64,000 bases of DNA from contig NZ_JAPZVN010000006.1 in the NCBI RefSeq assembly GCF_027533845.1, positions 62,001 through 126,000 of the forward strand, read 5' to 3'. How positions within the stretch are numbered: position 1 is the first letter of the stretch; each line of letters opens with the position of its first letter. This DNA comes from Streptomyces sp. RPT161. Lineage in GTDB: Bacteria > Actinomycetota > Actinomycetes > Streptomycetales > Streptomycetaceae. Under the pieces are notes generated by a model, which saw only the letters and a program-made list of their open reading frames with translations, was not told where the DNA came from and did not search any database. Below are positions 38,854 to 46,661 of this stretch, piece after piece. The translations under genes were made by a program, and so were the position numbers.

Positions 38854-39864
38854 ATGGGTGTTTCCCTTCGTGCTGAGGCCGGGGCGGTGGCCGCGCCGAA
38901 GGCACGTGGTGAGCTGTCCGAGGCGCTGTTCAGCGCCTGGCGGACGCAGGGCACGCTGCCGCGCCTGCCGGACCCCGCCCCTGGTGTGGACGCCTTCGGC
39001 GAGGACGTGCAGCTCGCGCTCTACGCGTGCTACGAACTGCACTACCGCGGCTTCGACAGGGTGCCGGCCGAACGTGAGTGGGATCCCGAGCTGCTCAGGT
39101 TCCGCGGTGCTCTGGAGTCCCGCTTCCTCGATGCCATGCGCGAGCACGTTGGCTCGCCCGCGGACCATCGTGAGCTGCTGGGGGAGCTGCTGACGGAGCC
39201 GCCCGACGGCACTGGAGCCTCGCACTTCCTGCTGAAGCAGGGCACGCTCGAACAGTTCCGCGAGTACGTGGTGCATCGCTCGGCCTACCACCTGAAGGAG
39301 GCTGACCCTCAGGCGTGGGTGATTCCCCGTCTGCGCGGGCACGCCAAGGCCGCGCTGGTGGCCATCGAGTTCGACGAGTACGGCGGGGGCCGTGGAGAGT
39401 GTCTGCACGCGCGGCTGTTTGCGGAGATGATGGACGCTCTCGGACTCGACCCCGCGTATGGCCGATACGAGGACTGGATTCCGGCTCCGGCGCTGGCTGT
39501 GGTCAACATGATGTCGCTGTTCGGCCTGCACCGTGCGTGGCGCGGGGCTCTGGTGGGGCAGTTCGCCACCGTGGAGGTGACTTCTTCGCCGGGGGCCGCG
39601 CGGCTGGCGGCCGCGCTGGAGCGACTGGGGATGGGCCCGGCGGGCCTCCGTTTCTACCGCGAGCACATCGAGGCCGACGCGGTGCACGAGCAGCTGGTGC
39701 GGCGGGAGGTGATCGATCCGTTGCTGGCCGACGAACCGCACCTGGCGCAACAGGTTGCCTTCGGGATCGCCGCCACCTGTTCGCTGGAAAAGCGGCTCGC
39801 CGACCACCTGCTCTCCGCCTGGCACCGCGGCCAGTCCTCGCTGCGGGCCCCACTGCCTGTGTGA
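38854..39864 (+). CDS. Iron-containing redox enzyme (heme-oxygenase-like fold)
   Basis: 336 residues of the iron-containing redox enzyme family (HDO superfamily, related to UndA and CADD). The metal-site pattern is visible at about 170-190: VAIEFDEYGGGRGECLHARLF, with E172 and H185 as likely ligands, and another candidate at EHIEADAVHEQ. These enzymes use a non-heme diiron site and O2 for oxidations such as decarboxylation or C-N bond chemistry; the substrate here is unknown. ATG 38854 follows AGGAGG. It is convergent with the CDGSH gene, 19 bp apart; see that triad. Confidence 0.9.
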   Translation: MGVSLRAEAGAVAAPKARGELSEALFSAWRTQGTLPRLPDPAPGVDAFGEDVQLALYACYELHYRGFDRVPAEREWDPELLRFRGALESRFLDAMREHVGSPADHRELLGELLTEPPDGTGASHFLLKQGTLEQFREYVVHRSAYHLKEADPQAWVIPRLRGHAKAALVAIEFDEYGGGRGECLHARLFAEMMDALGLDPAYGRYEDWIPAPALAVVNMMSLFGLHRAWRGALVGQFATVEVTSSPGAARLAAALERLGMGPAGLRFYREHIEADAVHEQLVRREVIDPLLADEPHLAQQVAFGIAATCSLEKRLADHLLSAWHRGQSSLRAPLPV

Positions 39865-39883
39865 GCCGCCTGACGACCGTCGA

Positions 39884-40123
39884 TCAGGCTTTTCCCGGCG
39901 GTATGCGGTGCCGACGGTGGCTGGTGTCGCACCACGGCAGGATACGGCTGCGCCTGCACATGCACAGCGCCACCACCACTCGGTCGCTGCGCACGACCCG
40001 CCCGTCAGGCAACTCCACCTCGACCGGGCCGGGCAACAGCATCGGTCCGCACTCGTCGATCCGTATCCGCAACGGTTCCCGTGCCCTGCGGTCGCCGCCC
40101 GTCTCACTCTCGTGCGCGCTCAC
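39884..40123 (-). CDS. CDGSH iron-sulfur domain protein
   Basis: 79 residues. The motif C54-x-C56-x2-S-x3-P-x-C65-D-x-S-H69 matches the CDGSH [2Fe-2S] site, with the usual Gly replaced by Thr (WCDTSH). Such proteins carry labile clusters for electron or cluster transfer. Start GTG 40123 overlaps the methyltransferase gene by 20 nt, so both are likely co-expressed. The facing iron oxygenase could receive electrons from it, an inference from the repeated neighbourhood. Confidence 0.92.
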   Translation of the reverse strand: MSAHESETGGDRRAREPLRIRIDECGPMLLPGPVEVELPDGRVVRSDRVVVALCMCRRSRILPWCDTSHRRHRIPPGKA

Positions 40124-40766
40124 CGCGGATCACCACCAACTCCTCCTCGCGACTGCCTGGTTCGATCAGGCCGCGCTGTTCCAGCCAGGGTGCGCGTTCG
40201 TGCATCACCGGCCCGAACGGGATGCGGCGGCGCCGTACCACCCGGGTGGCCAGGCCCCAGGCCTGTAGCGCGGCGCACGTCGCGTCGGGGTTGGCCACGC
40301 GGGATTGGACCAGCATCACGCGTCCGCCGGGGAGCAGCAGGTCGGGGACGCAGGCGCAGATGCGGTCCAGCACGGCCCGGCCGTCCCAGCCGGCGTCCCA
40401 CACCCGCGCCCGGCCGTGTCCCGCGGGCAGAGCCCGGCGCCCCGGCACATAGGGGGGATTGGCGATCACCACGTCATAGCGCCCCAGAGAGCGCCCCAAC
40501 CCAGGGGCGAAGACATCCTCGCGGCGCACCTTCACCGGCACCCCGTTGAGTTGTGCGTTCAGGCGCGTCGACAGCACCGCGCGACGGGAGACGTCGACCG
40601 CGGTCACTCGCGCCCCTGCCCGGGCCAGGACCACCGCCAGCCCTCCGGATCCGGTACACAGCTCCAGCACGTTTCTGGCGGGCGGAGACTCCCGCAGGAC
40701 CGCCCCGAGCAGCAGCAGCGAATCCTCCTGGACGGGGTAGACGCCCGGCAGTCTGACCACTCGCAT
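40104..40766 (-). CDS. HemK2/MTQ2-type methyltransferase
   Basis: 220 residues. SAM-binding motif I is VLELCTGSGGLAVVLA and the catalytic NPPY is in VIANPPYVPGRRALPAG, as in N5-glutamine methyltransferases (HemK2/MTQ2/PrmC-like). NPPY also allows adenine or other amide targets. ATG 40766 is used. Its gene overlaps that of the CDGSH protein. Housekeeping PrmC modifies release factors, but the context here suggests a different client. Confidence 0.9.
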   Translation of the reverse strand: MRVVRLPGVYPVQEDSLLLLGAVLRESPPARNVLELCTGSGGLAVVLARAGARVTAVDVSRRAVLSTRLNAQLNGVPVKVRREDVFAPGLGRSLGRYDVVIANPPYVPGRRALPAGHGRARVWDAGWDGRAVLDRICACVPDLLLPGGRVMLVQSRVANPDATCAALQAWGLATRVVRRRRIPFGPVMHERAPWLEQRGLIEPGSREEELVVIRGERARE

Positions 40767-40977
40767 ACTCCATGGTCCGGGTGGTCGCGCCTGGGCCGCA
40801 ACATGAGAGTGGCTTTCTCCGCCACAAGATCAGGGCCGTGATCCCATCGGGGCCGGGGAGCCGCGGCCCCGCCCGTCCGGGCTGCGAACGGACCGCTATG
40901 CCCCCAGCGGCGCATTGCCTGCCATCGATCATGAGGCCCGAAGCGCTCGACGCTGGACGCAGGACTCGCCCGCCCGC

Positions 40978-41244
40978 GAGTTCCTCGGCCGACGGCGCTA
41001 CGAGCAGCGTCGTGGCGGGGCCGTTCTGCGCCGCGACAACGGCGATCGGGTGGGCGACGCGCGCATAGCCGTCCGCCATCGCGCCACCGGCGTTCTCCGT
41101 GCGGTATCCCATCTGTCGGATACCGCGCTCCTCGGCGGCCAGTAGGAAGGCGGCCGGCAGACTCTGACCGAACACCTCCCGGACTCCGTGCCGCACCATG
41201 GCGTCGGCGATGGCTTCGGCCGCTGTCCTGCGCAACGGGTCCTC
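40978..41244 (-). pseudogene. Fragment of acetolactate-synthase-like TPP enzyme
   Basis: About 89 residues of the N-terminal TPP-binding domain are legible on the minus strand: AIADAMVRHGVREVFGQSLPAAFLLA, GYRTENAGGAMADGYARV, VVAAQNGPATTLLVAP. This is the start of an acetolactate-synthase-like large subunit. The rest, more than 400 residues, is gone, and the frame continues into unrelated sequence. It fills part of the 780-bp gap between the methyltransferase and the small hydrophobic gene. Confidence 0.75.
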
Positions 41245-41488
41245 CACGGGCGGTGTCGTTGCGGCGTGCACCAACGCTGTCGCGCATGGACTGACGGCGT
41301 CCAATATCAGCTTTCTCTCAGCGGTTGTCGCGCCTCGGGACGGTCGGGCGCGATGGCGCGTATGCGGCCCGGGCGCGTTGGGCGGGAGGTTGCGCGGTCC
41401 CCAGCTCGGACCCAACGCCCCCGGGTTGTAGGGCACTTACCCAGCGGGGCGAATGATGATCCGTGTGAAACCCTTTCGCCCTGGCATA

Positions 41489-41532
41489 GCGAAGCGGGCC
41501 CAGCCGCAATGGAGCGCCTGGGCCCGCTTCGC
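41489..41532 (-). terminator. 15-bp stem terminator
   Basis: GCGAAGCGGGCCCAG (41489-41503) pairs perfectly with CTGGGCCCGCTTCGC (41518-41532) over a 14-nt loop. It lies 14 bp beyond the stop of the small hydrophobic gene on the minus strand. Confidence 0.8.
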
Positions 41533-41545
41533 GGACGGGGTGCAT

Positions 41546-41716
41546 TCACCATCGATACCAGCGGCTTCGACCCCCGGCGGCGTCCGTGGAGCGGACCAGG
41601 AAACCGAGCAGCCAGATGACCAGAACCGCTACCGCGACCCACCAGAGGATCTTTACGGCGAAGCCGACTCCGAAGAGGATCAGTGCCAGCAGAAGGACCA
41701 GAAGCAAGGGACCCAT
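41546..41716 (-). CDS. Small hydrophobic membrane protein
   Basis: 56 residues with two hydrophobic stretches, MGPLLLVLLLALILFGVGFAVK and ILWWVAVAVLVIWLLGFLV, ending in RSRWYRW. This short hydrophobic type is common in Streptomyces, often near stress genes, with no known function. ATG 41716 has a full AGGAGG box 9 nt upstream; the upstream part of the frame is not conserved. It is divergent from csbD. Confidence 0.85.
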   Translation of the reverse strand: MGPLLLVLLLALILFGVGFAVKILWWVAVAVLVIWLLGFLVRSTDAAGGRSRWYRW

Positions 41717-41780
41717 GATTATCAACCTCCTGACCCGCGTATGCCCTGCGGCATCAACTCCAATCCTGTCGGCGGCTGTT

Positions 41781-41805
41781 GTTTGCACCGTCGGTTCGCG
41801 GGCAG
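41781..41805 (+). promoter_or_regulatory. Candidate sigma-B-like promoter for csbD
   Basis: GTTT, 15 bp, then GGGCAG is close to GTTT-N15-GGGTAT. It would give a leader of about 40 nt to the CsbD gene. CsbD of Bacillus subtilis belongs to the general stress regulon, so the match is plausible but the -10 is imperfect. Confidence 0.35.
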
Positions 41806-41854
41806 CAGGACGATTACTGCAACAGCATTAGAGAGACGCAAGGAGGCTTTTCCG

Positions 41855-42040
41855 ATGAGTGCGGGCGAGAAGGCGAAGGCCAAGACCGAGCAGGCCAAGG
41901 GCGCTGCCAAGGAAGCGACCGGCAAGGTGTTGGGCAACGATCGCCTCGTGGCCGAAGGCGAGGCGGACAAGATGGCGGGCGATGCCCGAGAGACCAAGGA
42001 ACACACGAAGGACGCCTTCAAGGACACGTTCAAGCGCTGA
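41855..42040 (+). CDS. CsbD family stress protein
   Basis: 61 residues, Lys/Ala/Glu-rich, with MSAGEKAKAKTEQAKGAAKEATGKVLGNDRLVAEGEADKMAGDARETKEHTKDAFKDTF. CsbD proteins are general-stress proteins, mostly disordered and helical, function unknown. AAGGAGG precedes ATG 41855. A 60-bp perfect palindrome begins 8 bp after its stop. Confidence 0.95.
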   Translation: MSAGEKAKAKTEQAKGAAKEATGKVLGNDRLVAEGEADKMAGDARETKEHTKDAFKDTFKR

Positions 42041-42048
42041 TCCGCGGG

Positions 42049-42108
42049 CGGCTCTCAACGTGCTGGCGACCCCTCATTAATGAGGGGTCGCCAGCACGTT
42101 GAGAGCCG
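42049..42108. terminator. 60-bp perfect palindrome, probable bidirectional terminator
   Basis: Each 30-bp arm, from CGGCTCTCAACG inward to CATT and outward again, is an exact complement of the other with no spacer at the centre (ATTAAT). It starts 8 bp after the CsbD stop. Such length and perfection go beyond usual terminators. Confidence 0.8.
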
Positions 42109-42285
42109 ATTGGGCAACGTGTGATTTCCGCGTCCGTTTTCCTGCCCGGCATTTCACGGATGGGTAGCGGGAAGCGGGCCGCGCGAAGTCCGAATTATCA
42201 ACCAGCCGAATCCACGAACCGAAAGATCCCGGAGCTCTGCCCGCAGGTACGGGGTGCTCGCTGCATGGTTGCCGCAGTGCGGCTG

Positions 42286-42540
42286 TCAGCAGACGGTCAC
42301 CTGCACGATGCGTTCGGCGCTCACACCGCGGGCGTTCTCCACGAAGAAGGCCACCTGATAGGTGCCCGGCCGCGATGTGTCGACGTTGGAGTCCTTCACC
42401 AGGGCCACGCTGGTGATGTCTCCCTCTTCGGCGTCCGTCGCCCTGAGCCCGATCTCGGGCCAGTAGAGGGGGTTGAAGTCGGCCCCGAGCGAGACGCTCA
42501 CGTCGTTCGCGGTGATCTCGGGCGCGTGATCAGTCGCCAT
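42286..42540 (-). CDS. Free-standing immunoglobulin-like domain protein
   Basis: 84 residues of the DUF5011/bacterial Ig-like type: VSLGADFNPLYWPEIGLRATDAEEGDITSVALVKDSNVDTSRPGTYQVAFFVENARGVSAERIVQVTV. No signal peptide is seen, which is odd because this domain normally occurs in tandem in secreted proteins. ATG 42540 has GGAGGAG upstream. Function unknown. Confidence 0.88.
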   Translation of the reverse strand: MATDHAPEITANDVSVSLGADFNPLYWPEIGLRATDAEEGDITSVALVKDSNVDTSRPGTYQVAFFVENARGVSAERIVQVTVC

Positions 42541-42703
42541 GAGACTCCTCCGTTCGCTGGACCGCACGGGCTCGCTGCCTTCGTCGTCGAGTGCTCAGGT
42601 ACTGCCCAGGGCGCGGTGATGTATGCACCCTGGATCACTGCCCGGGCTCGTGCCAGCGGAAGCCGGTGGACTGCGGAACCGTCACCGGGGGCACATTCGG
42701 TTC

Positions 42704-43624
42704 ATGAACGACAGCCGAGAACCAGGTGCTCAGCAGGCCGATGCGGCGCGCAGCGGCCCATCCGGCGACCAGCCGTCGACACACGCTCGCGCCTTCGTAC
42801 TCGGTGGCGGGGGAGCACTGGGAGCACACGAAGTGGGGATGCTGAAAGCGCTGCTGGAGTTCGGACTGCGCCCCGACCTGGTGGTGGGAACGTCCGTGGG
42901 TGCCATCAACGGCGTCGTTGTGGCCGCCGACCCTACGTGTGCCGCAGTGGACCGGTTGGCCGAACTGTGGTCGGAACTGGGGCACGCGGGCGTCTTCTCC
43001 GGCTCGCTGCTGGAGCGGATCGGCACCGTGGTACGCAGCGGTACCCACCTCCACTCCGCCGAGCCGCTGCGCGAACTGCTGAAGGCCCACCTTGCCGTGG
43101 ATCGGGTCGAGGACCTCGCGGTGCCGTTCCAGTGCGTGGCGTCGAGCATCGAACGCGCCGCGGAGCACTGGTTCGCCGAGGGACCGCTGGTCGAAGCCGT
43201 CCTCGCCTCCTGCGCGGTGCCGGGGCTGTTGCCTCCGGTGCGCGTGGGCGACGAGCACTACTTGGACGGCGGCCTGGTCAACAGCATTCCCGTCGGGCGC
43301 GCGGTGGCCCTCGGCGCCCGTGAGATCTACGTGCTCCAGGTCGGCCGCGTCGAGTCCCCGCTCAGCCCCCCGCGACTGCCCTGGCAGGTCGCGATGGTCT
43401 CGTTCGAGATCGCGCGCCGCCACCGCTTCGCACGGGACATGGCCGACCTGCCGCCCGACGTGACCGTGCATGTGCTTCCCAGCAGCGCTCCCACCGCAGA
43501 GCCGCGCGGGACGCTTCGGCAACTGCGGTACAAGACGTTCAACCAGACCGCGGAGCGCATCGACCGCGCCTACTCCGCGTCGTGCCGCTACCTGAGCGAA
43601 TTGCGCCTCGGCGAGGGGCGATGA
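42704..43624 (+). CDS. Patatin-like phospholipase
   Basis: 306 residues. The oxyanion motif GGGGALGAHEVG (about 34-45), the nucleophile elbow GTSVG with S64, and the catalytic Asp in DGGLVNS define a Ser-Asp lipase of the patatin/RssA type. It probably removes an acyl chain from membrane lipid. Start ATG 42704 lacks a strong ribosome binding site; the longer frame is unconserved. The stop overlaps the start of the acyltransferase as ATGA. Confidence 0.95.
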   Translation: MNDSREPGAQQADAARSGPSGDQPSTHARAFVLGGGGALGAHEVGMLKALLEFGLRPDLVVGTSVGAINGVVVAADPTCAAVDRLAELWSELGHAGVFSGSLLERIGTVVRSGTHLHSAEPLRELLKAHLAVDRVEDLAVPFQCVASSIERAAEHWFAEGPLVEAVLASCAVPGLLPPVRVGDEHYLDGGLVNSIPVGRAVALGAREIYVLQVGRVESPLSPPRLPWQVAMVSFEIARRHRFARDMADLPPDVTVHVLPSSAPTAEPRGTLRQLRYKTFNQTAERIDRAYSASCRYLSELRLGEGR

Positions 43625-44655
43625 GCGGCGCACGGGACGACGGCCCTGTCAGAGCCGTCACCGCCGGGGTCCTGACCGGGGCGCGCCGGATCCTCACCGT
43701 CCCCCTGACGGCGTGTCTGGTGCCCGTTGCCGCCGTCTTGCTGCTGGTGGTCACTGTGCTCAGCGCGCCCGTCTCGGCGCTGCGTCATGGTCGCTGGCGG
43801 CTCGTCAGGATCTGTGGCTTCGCCCTGTTCTACCTTGTGGTGGACCTGTTCGGGCTGATGGCGGCCGCGTTGGTGTGGCTGCGGTACGCGCCCGGAACGC
43901 GCGACGCGGCAAGGCGGCGCACGGCGACCACCTTCGCCTTGTTGGATCGTCTGCTGCGGGTGCTGACGCGGGCCGCGGGCCCGGTGTTCGGGCTGAGGGT
44001 GCGGGTGACGCCTGCCGTACCGCGCGTCGCGGGCACCGGTGCGCCGGTGGTCGTTCTGGTGCGGCACGCCGGGCCTGGCGACTCGTTTCTGCTGCTCCAC
44101 GTGTTGCTCGACCGAGCCGGGCTGCGCCCGCACACCGTCCTCAAGCGGATGCTGCGGTTCGACCCCTGTCTGGACGTGATCATCGGACGGCTGCCGCACT
44201 GCTTCCTACCCGCGCGCCGAGGGAGGACCGCGGCGGACGCGGTGGGCAAGCTGGCGAGCGGGCTGCGTTCCGGTGATGCGCTTGTGCTCTTCCCCGAAGG
44301 GGGGAACTACACCGAGCGGCGGCACCGCAGGGCCGTCGCGTCGCTGCGGCGGCACGGCAAGGTCCGAACTGCCGCACGGGCGGCACGCATGCGTCACGTC
44401 CTACCGCCGCACGCTGGCGGCGCCCTCGCGGCACTGGCTGCGGCGCCCGGAGCGGACGTTGTCTTCGTCGCCCACACAGGCCTCGACGCCATCGACTCGC
44501 TGCCCACGTTGTGGGAGGGCATACCACTACGCGAACCGGTCCGCGCCCACTGGTGGCGGGTTCCGGCCGCCGAGGTCCCCGAGGGGGACGCCGCGCGCGA
44601 GGAGTGGTTGCTCGCCCAGTGGGCCAAGGTCGACCGCTGGATCGCCGACCACTGA
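43621..44655 (+). CDS. PlsC-like acyltransferase
   Basis: 344 residues. Three N-terminal hydrophobic helices (about 15-95) anchor it. The acyltransferase motif is VRHAGPGDSFLL (H-x4-D), followed by FPEGGNYTERR. These match 1-acylglycerol-3-phosphate acyltransferases, but the set is divergent enough that the acceptor is uncertain. Its start overlaps the patatin stop, so a deacylation/reacylation pair is likely. Confidence 0.9.
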   Translation: MSGARDDGPVRAVTAGVLTGARRILTVPLTACLVPVAAVLLLVVTVLSAPVSALRHGRWRLVRICGFALFYLVVDLFGLMAAALVWLRYAPGTRDAARRRTATTFALLDRLLRVLTRAAGPVFGLRVRVTPAVPRVAGTGAPVVVLVRHAGPGDSFLLLHVLLDRAGLRPHTVLKRMLRFDPCLDVIIGRLPHCFLPARRGRTAADAVGKLASGLRSGDALVLFPEGGNYTERRHRRAVASLRRHGKVRTAARAARMRHVLPPHAGGALAALAAAPGADVVFVAHTGLDAIDSLPTLWEGIPLREPVRAHWWRVPAAEVPEGDAAREEWLLAQWAKVDRWIADH

Positions 44656-44980
44656 ACGGAGTGCTCGCCGAGATGGCTGGCCCGGTGCCGAGTGCTTCGG
44701 TCGACGTGCGGTGCCAACCGAAGCACTCAGCGAAGTGGCCGGGGAAGGCCGCGAAGTCACGCAGTCCTGCTTCGCGATTGCTTCCTGTAGTTCGATGACC
44801 ATGCTGTCCGGGCCTTCGGGGCACGCCAAGGTCACCTTGCGGCGCGGGCCGACCCTGCGGTGTCCGGCATCCTCCGACCGTCCCGCAAGCGCTTGGTGGT
44901 TGGGCAAACAGTCGTCCATCGGCCCGCGGTGCAGGCTGCCCGCTCCAACTCGGACGGCTCTCCCCAACGACTGGTTGCGG
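44656..44980. other. Intergenic region after acyltransferase
   Basis: 325 bp between convergent genes. No intact gene is visible. A short minus-strand stretch near 44767-44838 faintly recalls the end of a VOC protein, but is too short to call. Confidence 0.5.
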
Positions 44981-45322
44981 TCAGAGTGGAGCGCCGCCGA
45001 ATCCGAACTCGTTGCCGTCCGGATCGCGGTACGTGATCTTGCGCACGCCTTCCGTGTAGGTCTCGCGCTTCGTGGACTCCAGTCCCCGGTCAGCGATCTG
45101 GGCGACGAGGGTGTCGAGGTTTTCGACGAAAACGGTGTGCATGGCGTTTCCGGCCTGCGCGGGCCGCTGCACGATGTACACGTACCGGTGTTCCGCGAGT
45201 TCCCACACGGCTTCCGCGTCATGCGGGAAGAACGCGGGCGGCGAGCCGAGGAGCCGTTCGTACCAAGCCAGCGCCGCCGCGAAGTCACTGACCGGGATGC
45301 CTGCGAAGAGGTCGAGGGCCAT
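44981..45322 (-). CDS. VOC family protein (glyoxalase/bleomycin-resistance fold)
   Basis: 113 residues, a single VOC unit: MALDLFAGIPVSDFAAALAWYERLLGSPPAF, HRYVYIVQRP, and TYRDPDGNEFGFGGAPL. Metal-binding positions are partly conserved. Substrate unknown. It stands alone. Confidence 0.92.
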   Translation of the reverse strand: MALDLFAGIPVSDFAAALAWYERLLGSPPAFFPHDAEAVWELAEHRYVYIVQRPAQAGNAMHTVFVENLDTLVAQIADRGLESTKRETYTEGVRKITYRDPDGNEFGFGGAPL

Positions 45323-45770
45323 ACCGACATGGTAGGGCTGGCAACTTCGTGAATCGGTGCCCGAGCAGCAGCCGTGATGCGGCAGCCTCACTTGTCTACC
45401 CGAAGACATCTCACCGGGGCCGAGGACGCGAACAACCGGTACCGCGGCCGCCGTTCCTCGGGCCGACAACCGGCCGTAGCTCCGACACTGCGTGCGCGGG
45501 CGAGCATGTGCTTCCCATCAGCCATGGCTGCCGTGCCGCCTCACCAGCTCTGTGTGCCCAGCCGATCCGTCGGCGACTGGCCCGCGCCCGGGTCCGCACC
45601 CCCCAGCGGCGACTGTCGGGACAGTTGGCCTCGCCTTACCCGTATGCCCACGCCGATGCGACCTCCGCGAAGTCCGGGTTGGCGAGCGCACACGGTTCGG
45701 ACCCACAGCAGGGGGTAGGCGCAGCTGCCACCGCTGACCGAGCGGTCGGAACGTAACGTAGGGAGAGATC
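45323..45770. other. Intergenic region
   Basis: 448 bp between the VOC gene and the next plus-strand gene. No credible frame. Only the GGGAGAG ribosome binding site before 45771 is recognisable. Confidence 0.5.
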
Positions 45771-46307
45771 ATGCGGCTGCTGGCCCAGGGGCGAAGCAGT
45801 AGTGGGTTGTCCCGGGCGGGGCACGAGCTGTCACGGCGGCTGCGAAGCGCGTACCGCGATCACGTGGGACCGGCTGAGCGCTCTGTGCTGGTGGCATGGT
45901 CGACGTTCACCACGACCTTCACCGCCACACGTGCTGTCACCCACTGGATCCGGGACGGACACGGCCCGGCCAGCGGAGGGATCACTGTCGGAGGACGACA
46001 CTTCCACCACTACAACATCGGCATCGCCCTGCTCAGCGCAGTAGGCGCGGTGGCTCTGCGCGGACAGGAACGACACCGTCGGCACCCCGTGACCGCGATG
46101 GCGTACGGCGCGGCCAACGCACTCATCGTGGACGAACTGATGCTGCTGCTCGACCTGAAGGACGTGTACTGGGCCAAAGACGGCCGCACCAGCGTGGATG
46201 TCGCCGTCGGCCTGATCGGAGTCGGCGGCATCTACCTGGCTGCGACCCCGTTCTGGCACCGCGCCGCACGTGAGCTGGCTTCAACAGCCGTCCACCGCCC
46301 GGCCTAG
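45771..46307 (+). CDS. Hypothetical integral membrane protein
   Basis: 178 residues with three or four hydrophobic segments and several unusual fixed-looking stretches: WSTFTTTFTATRAVTHWIRD, GGRHFHHYNIGIALL, and LIVDELMLLLDLKDVYWAKDGRTSVD. The HFHHYN cluster next to a membrane helix could bind a metal. I do not recognise a named family. A GGGAGAG box precedes ATG 45771. Confidence 0.75.
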   Translation: MRLLAQGRSSSGLSRAGHELSRRLRSAYRDHVGPAERSVLVAWSTFTTTFTATRAVTHWIRDGHGPASGGITVGGRHFHHYNIGIALLSAVGAVALRGQERHRRHPVTAMAYGAANALIVDELMLLLDLKDVYWAKDGRTSVDVAVGLIGVGGIYLAATPFWHRAARELASTAVHRPA

Positions 46308-46364
46308 GGACTGTCTGACAGGTCGGTGACGAGCCCCGGCGCGGCTCGTTCGGGGCAGCGTGGG

Positions 46365-46465
46365 GCGGGCGATGAAGAGTGGGATCGGCTGCAGCCGCAC
46401 TTGCCGAAGAGCGTTGGTCGGGACAGGCGGTGGAAGTGTCATCGAACGGTGGTTAACGGTTCGGC
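46365..46465 (+). pseudogene. IS5-family transposase remnant
   Basis: A short frame reads DEEWDRLQPHLPKSVGRDRRWKCHRTVVNGS, the N-terminus of IS5-type transposases. The remainder is absent. Just upstream, GGGACTGTCTGACAGGTC at about 46310-46325 looks like a terminal repeat. It lies between the membrane-protein and lectin-like genes. Confidence 0.6.
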
Positions 46466-46661
46466 TCTGGCTCCGCTCATGAACCGCCGGACACTCCGTA
46501 GCAGTGGCCTGGAATGAGTCCTAGACGCCCCACCTGCTCAGTGGTTGGCTCATCTCTGCCCCAATCGCTGCATTCAGTGACGCAATACCGCGTACGCCGT
46601 GATCAGTGCTGCCCGTGCAGCGGGCCGGGTTTCGTCCTCCGCGAGTGAAAGGGTGGCCGTA

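Noticed and set aside
44767..44838. Possible VOC C-terminal remnant on the minus strand
   Set aside because: Only about 24 residues, with weak similarity to the DPDGxxxEL end; not reportable.
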